From: Ciona savignyi
Taxonomy: Eukaryota; Chordata; Ascidiacea; Phlebobranchia; Cionidae
Direction: 5' to 3'
DNA length: 64,000 bases
NCBI GenBank assembly: GCA_000149265.1
Contig: CH000003.1
Location: 61,099-125,098, forward strand
Part shown: piece by piece, positions 34,739-44,817 of the stretch
Numbering within the stretch: position 1 is the stretch's first letter
How the letters are laid out: every line of letters begins with the position of its first letter
Notes under the pieces: model-generated
Database searches by the model: none
What the model was told of the DNA's origin: nothing
Seen by the model: only the letters and a program-made list of their open reading frames with translations
Position numbers and translations under genes: made by a program

Positions 34739-36242
34739 TTAAAGCACACAGTTATCACAGTACCACTTTACGTTGGATCCTATTACATTTTCTGGAATAG
34801 ACGTCCTGGTACAAGAAAAATGGTACCATCCGTCGCATCTGGAGCATTGGATGTAACCGTTGTCATCACCAGCAAGCCTGCAATGACAGAAGAGATCCAC
34901 TTTAAGAGAACTGTTTTGTGCTTTAAGTTGTTTTGTTTTACATGAAGTTTCCGAAAACAAGCGAGTAATCTGCCTTTTTTCTAGCATACCTTTAATATCC
35001 TCTCGGAGACGATTAATTGGATATACTAGATTTTCTGGATTTAGCCCCATGCACAAGGCAACCGCAAACGAAATCGCATAGACGCCGCAATTTCCTGAAC
35101 CAATTACTTGTTTGGGCACCTTTGGAAAACGAAGCGTTAATTTGGTTGAGTCTACATTTAAAAGAGTAGAAATATTATATTTGTCCGTTTTACTCAATTC
35201 AGATGGTAAACTGTCATATATATTGATTGTACTGTTATCTGTGAAAAATTTGTTGGAGACGGGTAACCCAATGATCCCCATGGATATTCATAATTTGAAC
35301 AAATTTGTTTCGAGGCGTATAAGTAAGAGATTTAAAACTGTTTGGATAAGCCAAACAGCTTTGCAACCCATCAATATTTGGAAAATGCTGCCGAAGAAGA
35401 AACATGGTGGCATCTATATGTCTGTCGTCCAACCACTTCCTTCGCTTCGTCAGCATTTTTAGAGCTGCTTCGTCAACAGCAAAAATAGGTTCTATTTTGC
35501 TGGCGCTGCGTCTTTGCGGTAGCCCCGTGGGGGCGCATTCCTCCTTAGACAAATGATCCAAAACCAGAGAAGGACCTTTTTTATTCGAATTACTTGGACC
35601 ACGAAGAGATTTAGTGGGAGGTTGAAGATATTTTCCTACATTATTATCTCCGCGTTTTGATCTCTTACCCCATCGCTATTGGTCCTCTTTCTCGGGTTGA
35701 GAGTTGGTTTGTTTTCTTTTTCTTAGCGATTTAAGCCCGTCCTGAAATTCACGTATTAAGCCGTTGTGTTCGTCATGGTATATTTTTGCAAACTCCCCTA
35801 AGCCTTTAAACCGTCTACCGTGACAACGTGTGCGTTTTAATTCCTGCTGACTTTTTTCCATTATCCCCTGTGTTCGATTGTCTCGTGTTAAATTTTGTTC
35901 GTTTAGTTTTGACAATTTAATGAACTGTTTGCAGTTAGCCTTGTAAACGTCCGAACTACCGTGCCGGCCAAGATTACCGATCGTCAGAGCCGTCCATAAC
36001 GGAAGTTTAGGTAGCCAATATTCAATAAATTTGGTGATTAATTCTGGACAGTAAAATGGGTTTGTACCGCTTACTTCTAAAAGTTCAGCCTCATTTCGGG
36101 CCTGAGATATAACAATTGAAAAATATTTTGTAAATTGATTACAATTTGTAAATTCGGGGGTTAAATCATCGTCTGTTTCATCATCGTCAACGGAAAAGAA
36201 GGACTCGTCCATCTTCGTTTCTCTTTTAATTTTTTGAGACAA
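34739..36242 (-). pseudogene. transposon frame: Ulp1-like protease and PHD finger
   Basis: Continues the same minus-strand frame as the transposase. 35676-36242 is an acidic then basic linker; 35235-35561 begins the protease with its histidine in HGDHWVT; 34739-35281 carries the acidic residue in NIYDSLPSEL and the cysteine in GSGNCGVYAISFA, the His-Asp-Cys order of the C48/Ulp1 fold. It ends in a zinc finger of PHD spacing (CHC, CSRCDGWYHFSC, WYCDNC). Breaks: TAG at 35676, and a one-base shift near 35260 just after the catalytic histidine. In related elements such proteases are fused to or encoded beside the transposase; their exact job in transposition is not settled. Confidence 0.75.
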
Positions 36243-36248
36243 AAAGTT

Positions 36249-37956
36249 CTAACTAAAATTAGATAAAGATTCATTTTTGGTACTAAATAAAATAACTATG
36301 TGTCGTAACATGTCTGTTATATCCGACATAGTATCGGCACACATAATTAAACCAAGTATATACATGGTCTCTTGACGCCGAAATCTTACCAACCCACTAA
36401 GTTTTTTCATATTTTTCATCGTGTGGGACCCACACAAATGTAAAAATGGTTTGGAAAATGTACCATCCGTTGCTTTACCTGTCACCAAAGAAAAACATCG
36501 TGTTAAATAAGCTTCAAGTAAGTCATCCATAAAACAGCGAAGGATTGACCGAATTAAAGCCATACTACCATCACAAATAAAAAGTTTTGCTAAAGTTTTA
36601 CCAACAACGCGATTTTCTGCCGAACGAAACATGCTCATGAAATTACATATTGAAGCTATGTTATGTTGCTCTGCAACGTAAGTTGCAACAGCCAATGGAC
36701 ATTTTCCTTTTATTGGGTGGCGAACAACTATTTCGTAGGCATAGTACGGACGTTTACCCTTCTCTGAAGTAATTATGCTACCGGTAGCATCGATATATAC
36801 TATATCAGTTTGACTGCGATCGTGAAAAATTCTCATCGTTTCGTCAGACCACAACATTATCGCTGGAGGTGTGGAAGAAATCACCTGAAGGGTTTGACTG
36901 TGATCTTTGTCAATACTTTGTGCATTTTTTAAAGTTTCGAGCGCAATTGTATCATTCTCCGACGCGACTTCTATCTTTCTCGCCTGAAATCGAACCTTCT
37001 TCAAGTACACTTTTTGATGGAGCACAGTCACGATTTCCAGACTCAAAGACATCTGCTGGTAATTGCCGTAAATTATTAAGATACACTGCCCTAGTATTTA
37101 CATTGGCAAGTTCCTTGCGCATTTCCTGTCGACGCTGTCCCTTCAAATGTGAGGACCGGACCTCAAGTTTACCGTGTTGTAGCAACCCAGTGTAAGTCAC
37201 GTGAAACTTTTTTTTCATTTCGCTGTACAAATTAATTTCTATCTTTATGTCACATGTTTTAAACTTGCAAACACCTTTACAATTAAACACTCGACTACTC
37301 GTACGCTTTTCGTTCCAATGGTGGGACATAAAACTGAAAACACAAAAAGGATTACTACTTTTTAAACTTCGTCGAAAAATGTCACCCCAATTTTTCGTTT
37401 TCACACGTCCACCAGACACGGATGCTCTCACCTCATTCCAATCATTTTCATCCAACGTAAATACAGAAGACCTTACCAATGGTGGGGATGGGCGCCATAA
37501 TTCACATTCTTCCATCTCGTCGTCGATATCACTTACCTCACTTGAACTCACGTGTTCGGGGCTCTGTGACGCTGATGAATTTGAACTCGAAATAAGATTA
37601 CTACTATTACTTGTATTTGTTGTTTTGTTCTTATCCCGATCATTTGAGAAATCCATCGGATATGCCGAAACTGTGGAAGAGTGTAAATTATTTTCATCTT
37701 TATACTTTTGATATAAATATTTAAGACTTTTAATGTCATTCTTTCTCTCAATTTTGGAGAGGTTTCGTTTGCACAGCTTGTCTGACAGAAGTTCCCAACT
37801 ATGAAAGGACGAACTGTCAAAATGCTCCATCGAATGAATTGCCTGTAAAACCGATTCCGAATCAAACAATGTCATGAAAACTACAGAATATATACAACTT
37901 TCGATAATGAGGTTTGATAACGTGATTAAAGCGTCACCGACGCCGATTAAAAACAT
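36249..37956 (-). pseudogene. MULE-like DDE transposase, decayed
   Basis: 36952-37956 encodes an N-terminal region with acidic and serine-rich stretches and a zinc-binding-like segment (VFNCKGVCKFKTCD). A frameshift near 37000 leads into 36249-37052, which has the catalytic core: VYIDATGSI (first Asp), PLAVATYVAEQH, FICDGSMALIRS (second Asp), then FLHLCGSHTMKNM with the Cys-His block usual before the last acidic residue. A TAG at 36249-36251 ends the frame, and the same frame reopens at once. The order and spacing fit animal Mutator-like elements; a related DDE superfamily is possible. Two stops and two frameshifts across the element mean it is inactive. Confidence 0.75.
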
Positions 37957-38157
37957 GCCGCACCATCAACCGGGGCCGATAACTTCTTCTTTCGCACCAT
38001 ATAGATATCGCTCGAGCCAAACAAGTCAATTGCAAGTAAACAACAACATGTTTGTGCAAACAAATTTACAACAACAAAAATACAAGCACAAATTTATAGC
38101 ATAAGTTGGCAAAAAGCCATCCATTTAAATAAAACATCTCTCATCAAATCAGCTTCT

Positions 38158-39212
38158 GTATAACGGGTTATGAATATTCAGACGCTTTGTGCATATAGCT
38201 TGCCGCGGTTATCGTATATAAACTATACCTTAAATTGAAGGTATTTAAAAGGGCTACAACATATCCAAAGGAATAATTGGCGAAAACTCTATAAATGTCC
38301 ATCTGGATAAGAAAACCGCAGCATCTTCCAGTGCACCCCCCTGTAAAGCGAGTTATGAATGTTCAGACGCTTCGTGCATATAGTTTCCCGCGGTTATTGT
38401 ATATAATCTATATATCAATTTGAAGGTATTGGAAAGGGCTACAACATATCCAAAGGAATAATTGGCGAAAACTTTATAAATGTTCATCTGGATAAGAAAA
38501 CCGTAGCATCTTCCAATGCATCCCTTGATGACGAGTTATGAATGTTCAGACGCTTCGTGCATATACTTTCCCGCGGTTATTGTATATAATCTATATATCA
38601 ATTTGAAGGTATTGGAAAGGGCTACAACATATTCAAAGGAATAATTGGCGAAAACTCTATAAATGTCCATCTGGATAAGAAAACTTCAGCATCTTCCAAT
38701 GCACTCCTCTGTAAAGCGAGTTATGAATATTCAGACGCTTCGTGCATATAGCTTCCCGCGGTTATCGTATATAAACTTTACATTAAATTGAAGGTATTTA
38801 TAAGGGTACAACATATCCAAAGGAATAATTGGCGAAAACTCTATAAATATCCATCTAGATAAAAAAAAACTGCAGCATCTTCCGATACATCCCTTGATGA
38901 AGAGTTATGAATATTCAGACACTTCGTGCATATAGTTTCTTGCGGTTGTTCTATATAAACTATACATTAAATTGAAGGTATTTATAAGGCGCTACAACAT
39001 ATACAAAGGATTTTTTGGCAAAAACTCTATAAATGTTCATCTGGATATGAAAACCGCAGCATCCCTAAATAACGAGTTATGAATATTCAGACGCTTCGTG
39101 CATATAGCCCCCCGCGGATATTGTATATAATTTATATATCAATTTGAAGGTATTGGCAAGGGCTACAACATATCCAAAGGAATAACTGGCGAAAACTCTA
39201 TAAATGTGTGAA
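38158..39212 (-). repeat. right terminal array, six 183-bp units
   Basis: GAGTTATGAATATTCAGACG or a close variant recurs near 38163, 38350, 38531, 38720, 38900 and 39067, and each unit continues to CTCTATAAATGTCCATCTGG. Orientation is inverted relative to the left array. Confidence 0.88.
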
Positions 39213-39604
39213 TATTAATAATATTCATATTCGATATTAATATTTTACATTTTTTTTCAAATCAAAAATTATCATTCGAAAGAGCACGGTTCAATTAACA
39301 AATTCTGTAATTTTTAGGACCGTAGCCCCTTGTTAAGGGGTTTAACTTTTCACTTCCGTCTTCCGTTTTTTCCGCGTTTTATATTTCTAGGTAAAAGAAC
39401 TTTGGTCATGGAAACCGATAAAACTGAACATCGAAATCATATTGTACTTTTTTTGCAAGGGGAAAAGTTTTAATTAAAAAAAGTCTGAAAGATCGTGTAA
39501 TAGAGTGGTTAGCAAAATTATTTAAAACGATTTTTTAAAAAACAATCTTAGTGATAAGCTTATAATGCATGGTAAAATTAAAATTTACTCAATTTTTCAA
39601 TTTC
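39213..39604. other. no gene seen
   Basis: AT-rich sequence between the transposon and a SINE fragment. It begins with a short palindromic ATATTAATAATATTCATATT stretch; nothing else stands out. Confidence 0.5.
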
Positions 39605-39740
39605 GTAAAACACACTAATCCTCTGGGTTATGCAATGTCCGTTAAGTACCTTGCCTAGTGACACAACCGACTAGCTAGCGACCAAAATCGAACCTTCAAC
39701 ATTTTGGCTAAAAGGCGACGCAATAAACCACCAAACGTAG
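39605..39740 (-). repeat. SINE 5' half, antisense
   Basis: Plus-strand text CTAATCCTCTGGGTTATGCA, TGTCCGTTAAGTACC, ACAACCGACTAGCTAGCGAC and GGCTAAAAGGCGACGCAATA is the antisense body and head of the SINE family. Confidence 0.75.
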
Positions 39741-39829
39741 TGATCGGACAGTTAATATGTTCCATCGCCCAAGAGTGCGGACATAAATAATAATAGAAGA
39801 AAGGCTCCTGGATTGATATATCGTCCACC

Positions 39830-40272
39830 CAGGGCCGGTTTTAGGCCGATTTGACCGATTAGATCAAATTGGGCCCGCACCTTGACGGGGCCCCGCGCTA
39901 GCGGGGGTCTTTCTGTATTACGAGGTTTAAAATACTACTGAAACGTAAAATAAAAAGGGAAATAATATATTTTTTCTCATAATATCAATTTGTTATGCAT
40001 CATAACTAAGTCAAATTTATATTTCTGTGTCTGCCTGTTACGTCATAATGAATATCGTTGCTAAACAATATATGTTTGGAAGTAGAACAACATAATATCG
40101 TAAATAAGCAATCACATTACCTTTAATTTGTTTTATAGCAAGTATTAAATGTCTATTTTTGTAGTTTGTATTTTTTTTATGATATATAAACACCCATAAA
40201 TTTTGCTATGAAGAGTGGGGGCCCCGCCATCACATTTCTAATTGGGCCCCGCAGTTCCTAGCACCGGGCCTG
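39830..40272. mobile_element. hAT-like MITE, 443 bp, with 8-bp target duplication
   Basis: Ends CAGGGCCGGTTTTAGG and CCTAGCACCGGGCCTG are imperfect inverted repeats. CGTCCACC is duplicated on both sides (39822-39829, 40273-40280). GC-rich subterminal parts (GGGGCCCCGC) flank an AT-rich centre; no coding capacity. Confidence 0.9.
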
Positions 40273-40351
40273 CGTCCACCAACCCGTGTCCTCCACCATT
40301 ATACCGAATAATCCATTTTTTTAAAGAGCTGCCTGCAATAAAAGAATAATG

Positions 40352-40502
40352 AGTTTTACTAAATTGAAGGAACGTGTGAATCCTACACAACACACTGCAA
40401 TAGCTCCGGTAACCCGACGATGTGCGCGAGGTGATCTGACCATTGCCCGCGTGGTAACCTCCTTGCATATTCTCATTCGCGGGGATTAACATGAATATTC
40501 TT
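40352..40502 (+). repeat. SINE 3' half
   Basis: CTAAATTGAAGGAACGTGTG, CACTGCAATAGCTCCGGTAA, CCGACGATGTGCGCGAGGTG and GGGGATTAACATGAATATTC form the 3' half of the SINE in sense orientation. Confidence 0.75.
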
Positions 40503-40837
40503 TTCTAACATCTAACTTTCCAATATCATCCCAATATCAGCGCGGGATAATCTGAGTTGTTGTTAAAACTTCGGTTTATTGGTAAACCAAGTTTAATGTT
40601 TGATAGATTAATACAGCAGTATTCAACTGTGCCAATTAAGTAACAAATAACATTGATCTTCAAATAATCAGTTTTAAACTAGCAACCACTCGCCTCAATG
40701 ACTATGTGCGCTAAACCACAAAATAATTCGGTCGAACTAATACTCATTGTTTTATCCTTGTGGATGGGAAAACTCAAGGGGAGTTGTCACACGGGAAATC
40801 TTTAGATTACCTTAAGTTGTAGCAGCGCTCTGCTTTT

Positions 40838-41080
40838 GACGGGTTATAACCAGGGTGAGACAAGGGGTAGTATATAGGTTAAGTGTTTAATAAGTATTTA
40901 CGCAAGGTGCAGCCAGCAGGAAGAGCGCCGTACACAGGGCATCGCGTAAGTAGGTATAGGTAAAGGCTTGAGAAAGCAGCAAAGCCAAGCGAGGCTCTAC
41001 CAAAATGCTCTCTGATATTATAAAAATTATAGACAGTTTATATAATACACATAAAAGGAAACACATGTTTGTACACGGGG
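40838..41080. repeat. interspersed repeat, partner at 63718-63950
   Basis: CCAGGGTGAGACAAGGGGTA, GTGCAGCCAGCAGGAAGAGC, GTACACAGGGCATCGCG, AGCCAAGCGAGGC and CTGATATTATAAAAATTATA correspond in order to the stretch near the right edge of the window. The class is unknown. Confidence 0.65.
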
Positions 41081-41139
41081 GTTTGTACGGCGTTAAACAG
41101 AAAACTCGGGGGAAACAATTCATCGACTGACCTGCCAAA

Positions 41140-42290
41140 ACAGGAAACTAATCACAATTTCCCATGCACAAAATATGAACACATGGCATGGCGACCTAGT
41201 TGTTAAAATGTACAGAAAGACAATTATAAATACGTGTGAAATTCCCACGAAGTCCATCATTAGGTTAAAGAAGTTATTGCGGTGTGTTAGTATAAGATTG
41301 AGTTGCTATTCTGTTAATTTAACGTCTATAACTGCTTGTTCTAAAAATATAAAGAAAACACGAGTGTACCCTTTGCAAATAAACGATAACAAAGGCCCTT
41401 TCTTTATCAAACAGTCTATTGTGTTGGTACGATACATGTGGAAATGTTACATGTTTTATCTTAGTACGTGTTTTTGGTGCGTGCGCTGATTGCTTGAGGA
41501 TAATCAACTCTTTGGCCTGTCGCTTTTATCGTTCGTTATCTACCCGCCAAAAACCGTTAGAGTTTACCGCCTAATTGCTTTTATATGTGACCACTGCATT
41601 GTGTTTTGGTTGACTTGTAATTTTATGCTGCTTACGTTAATACAAGCATTTTATATATACTGAGGAAAGCTGCTGACTACAGGTTATCGAGACCCTGCCC
41701 AAAAGTGTAACAGAAACATAATTGGTGGAAACTCCATTGATGAGGGTAAATTATGATAAAACATGACACATTCCCCACAATAAATATATTTTTTATATTT
41801 TTATTACGATAAAAAGTACAATTAACTTTTACATTTTTTTAAAGTTTCTTTCATACAGGAAAATCTTTTTAGAAAGCTTTTCTTAGGAACGAAAAATCCT
41901 TAAAACAAAGAGAGTAATATTACACTGACAATCATCAGATTACTTCGCGCCCGCCATCGGGTTACACAGAGGCTGTTGCTCTGTCTCCAACAATTCGTAA
42001 CCAAGAGTTTATTATTTCAACGACAATAATGAGATTACTTCAAATACGTATCAGATCGCTGTTACGTATCTGACCGCTGACTATACTGAGTTTCCACACG
42101 AACCTCTCGTCCACGGACAACAGTTGATACACTAACAAGTATAAGTATATTTGTATACGAATAGTATTGAATAGAAACTATAAAAATACGGATTATATAG
42201 TTTTATATTTCTGTTCGGCTCCATAAATTGACAATAGAAATACGCCGAACCATGTAGTAATAAAGGCTTTGCTTCCGTCATAAAAAGGCT
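41140..42290. other. no gene seen; one SINE scrap
   Basis: A short SINE tail piece (AGATTACTTCGCGCCCGCCA) lies at about 41937. Otherwise no convincing frame or RNA gene. The last 100 bases lead into the nucleotidyltransferase gene. Confidence 0.5.
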
Positions 42291-42389
42291 ATTGTGCGGG
42301 TCACGCCGTCTGGGTTATTGTGCAGACCCCGGAAACAAAAGCAGCTTACAATGCGGTATAACAAACGACGTTGGAACTTTATTATCGAG

Positions 42390-42400
42390 TTATTTCTCAG
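42390..42400 (+). promoter_or_regulatory. candidate splice acceptor just before the NTase-TPR start
   Basis: TTATTTCTCAG stands 14 bases before the ATG at 42415, and TTGTTTCTCAG stands at the same spacing before copy 2 at 60670. It may join an upstream leader exon or accept a spliced leader. Confidence 0.35.
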
Positions 42401-42414
42401 TCAGGAAGGTTGAA

Positions 42415-44155
42415 ATGGAAGTTGATAATATTGGTGAGATTGAGAAGAATCTGGTTCAGCAATTAAAGTCATTATGTGATGGAAATGGGAAGGAAATTTA
42501 TCCGATAAAATCAGTTCCAATATTTCTTGAGCTTGCCAAGGTTTATGAAAATAAAACTGAGAATAAAAAGAGGAATTGTATTCGTAGTGCAGCTCTGCTT
42601 AACGCTGCTATTGCAAGGGAACCAAACAACCAACAAATCAAAAGTAAACTTCAAAGGTTCTGCTCTGCTGTTCTGCTGAAGGCAAACGCCAACAACATTC
42701 ATGCTGATTTACTGCAAAATGCAAATCAAGTACGACAAAAACTAAGTGAAGCAAGAAAAGAATTCGGAAAATATTTTGATGAAATAAAAAGAATCTCAGA
42801 TGATGTAGATGGCGATGAACTGCTTGCGTTGGAAAAGAAGAAAGTCACAGATGTTCGAAATCTTCAAAATAAAGTAACAGAAACATTTAGTGAGCTGATG
42901 AAGTCCGTTTCTGATATTTGCATTAAAATTATGGGAGAACCCCCGTGCAAATATTCTGTAGCAGCAATGGGTTCCTTAGCACGATCTGAGGTTACATTGT
43001 ATTCAGATATGGAGTTCATCATTCTTCTTGAAAATCCTGTTTTTAAGAGAAAAGATAAAGAAATTATCTTGGAGTATTTCAGATGGTTTTCTATAATTTT
43101 TCACATTGTTATAATTAATCTCGGAGAAACCATGATTCCTTCTATTGCAATTCCAAGTTTAAATTGGTTTTATGACAAGGTCACACCAAATGGTGTTACA
43201 TTCGATGGCATGATGCCACATGCAAGCAAAATTCCACTTGGAAGGCAACCAACAGAAAAGAAACCATGGAAAACTGAACTTATAAAAACAGTGGATGAAA
43301 TGCTTGAACACCTGAAACCAGAGGAAATTATAAAAGAAGGATATCACCTCGGGGACATGTTAAGCAAAACTAGTTATATTTCTGGTGATAAAGGAACTTT
43401 TGATGAATATCAGCAAAAATCGCATGCTGTTGTAGAAAGTAATGATAAAGAAAGTCAATTTTCGGAGCTTTTCGAAAAAATTGATGAGGATTTGCAGAAT
43501 TTAGACATTTCGGTTCAACAATTGAATTCATCATTTAATTTGCAAAGTTTTAACATCAAGAGAGTGATCTATCGAACTGCAACTATTTTCGTAGCAGCGA
43601 TCGGCCGAATTTATTCCATCAAAGAATCATCATGCTTTAATATCATCGATAAATTAGAAAAAGATAAAAGATGTAGTGGAATCGTGGCTCACAAACTTAG
43701 ATTCATGTTGGCAATAGCTTGTGAGCTCAGGTTTAAAGTTTACCAATCAAAGGGAAGACAGGATGACATTTTTATGGAAGGTTCTGGTTATAAGAAAGTT
43801 GTTTCAGGTTTAGTTGAACTTATTGGGGAACGAAGCCTTTCAACATTTATGGTAACTACACACATGCTACATCAGGTGTTAAGGGAGAAATTAACAGCGG
43901 ATGCTCCACTTGATCTTGATGTATTGGATGATGCTGTGTGGGTATTTAAAGCAAAACTTATTATGTTGCCCAAGCTTGGTTTTAATAATGACTTGAATTT
44001 GGAAATTGCAAAATTCGGCTCCACTATTCAACCCAGCGATGTTGGAATCGAAAGCTGTTTGTTTGCAATGGGTAGATTATGTTCGATGAATGAATACCAG
44101 TTCGGGTTGGATTTGTGTCGGAAAATACTTCCTCTATTTAAAGATGTTCTTCAAG
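42415..44155 (+). CDS. nucleotidyltransferase-TPR protein, 5' part, cut by BEL/Pao 2
   Basis: The first 580 residues of a large intronless gene. Residues 120-160 are charged and helical. Residues 181-205 (SVAAMGSLARSE, YSDMEFIILLE) hold a pol-beta-type nucleotidyltransferase motif: Gly-Ser followed by Asp198-x-Glu200, close to the GlnD/DUF294 kind. Further conserved-looking blocks are LGETMIPSIAIPSLNWFYD, GVTFDGMMPHASKIPLGRQP and GYHLGDMLSKT. No signal peptide or membrane segment. I recognise it as one of the uncharacterised invertebrate proteins with this layout; the substrate is unknown. The start is the ATG at 42415, conserved in copy 2, although the frame stays open upstream to 42292. The frame enters the LTR after codon CAA and stops within two codons. 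Removing the element and one TCAAG gives a continuous frame into 51120. Confidence 0.8.
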
Positions 44156-44594
44156 TGTAACATCTGTAAATCGTTTTGACTTAAAATTAATGTTTTTTGA
44201 AACGTCTATGTTCATTATTGTGACGTCATTTTAGTAATAATTATTATGCTTTATATTCCTGCAACCTCGTGGTTTTCCTTCTCTTTTTTGTACTGATTCC
44301 CATACCGAATTATACTGAAACAATTTTACTGAATTTGAATAGACCTATATATACGGAAAAAACAGTTGGTAAGCAAATTGATTATTAATATTTGTCGTTT
44401 ATTTATGTTAAATTGTATAATAGAAAACCGCTGATCGCTGATCGCTGATCGCTGAACGCTGAACACTCATCAGTAAATAAACTACCATCCACCAAGTGAG
44501 ATCAAGTGTGCGGGCCAGCGCGTTAACACTGTTTTTCATGATAAGGACTCGGGTGTTTAATTAAGTATAGGTCGCACCAAATAGAGGCCTTACA
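44156..44594 (+). repeat. BEL/Pao 2 5' LTR (439 bp)
   Basis: Begins TGTAACATCTG and ends GGCCTTACA. It differs from the 3' LTR by one fewer TTTATGTG-type duplication (10 bases), one more GCTGATC unit (7 bases) and one substitution near 44563 (TAATTAAG versus TAATGAAG). Confidence 0.93.
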
Positions 44595-44612
44595 TAAGTT
44601 TTCAACTGATCC
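44595..44612 (+). promoter_or_regulatory. candidate primer-binding site of BEL/Pao 2
   Basis: TAAGTTTTCAACTGATCC follows the 5' LTR directly and resembles the sequence in the same place in BEL/Pao 1 (GTTTTCAAACTGA). The two elements' LTRs are otherwise unrelated, which supports a shared tRNA primer; the tRNA was not identified. Confidence 0.4.
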
Positions 44613-44817
44613 ATATTGAATTTACTGATTAATGATTTATTGTTATACCTACCGATTACTGACCAACTGATTAATTTACTGTTACTTACTGAATTTTGAA
44701 TTTACTGTTACTGATTTCTACCGAACTTATTATTGTACCGATTTGTACTTGCTTTGCTGGTACTGTCTGTTACGTCACATTAACCTTTATTATCGTTGTA
44801 TCTTTCCTGTTGCTGAC

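Larger units (their letters stand above)
33964..39212 (-). mobile_element. MULE-like DNA transposon with protease and PHD finger
   Basis: A roughly 5.2-kb element. A left array of 183-bp units (33964-34371) and a right array of the same units in inverted orientation (38158-39212) bracket minus-strand reading frames for a DDE transposase, an Ulp1-type protease and a PHD finger. The left end inserted in or next to a SINE tail (GGATATTCATGTTTATCCCC, 33938-33957). The right outermost unit stops short of the left one's end, so exact termini and a target duplication could not be fixed. Confidence 0.75.

Noticed and set aside
37247..37711. 154-residue plus-strand frame inside the transposon
   Set aside because: Antisense shadow of the transposase N-terminal frame.
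40887..41138. 83-residue minus-strand frame
   Set aside because: It lies on an interspersed repeat also found at 63718-63950, where the frame is not kept.
41175..41489. 104-residue plus-strand frame
   Set aside because: Composition looks like translated AT-rich spacer; no motif or context supports it.
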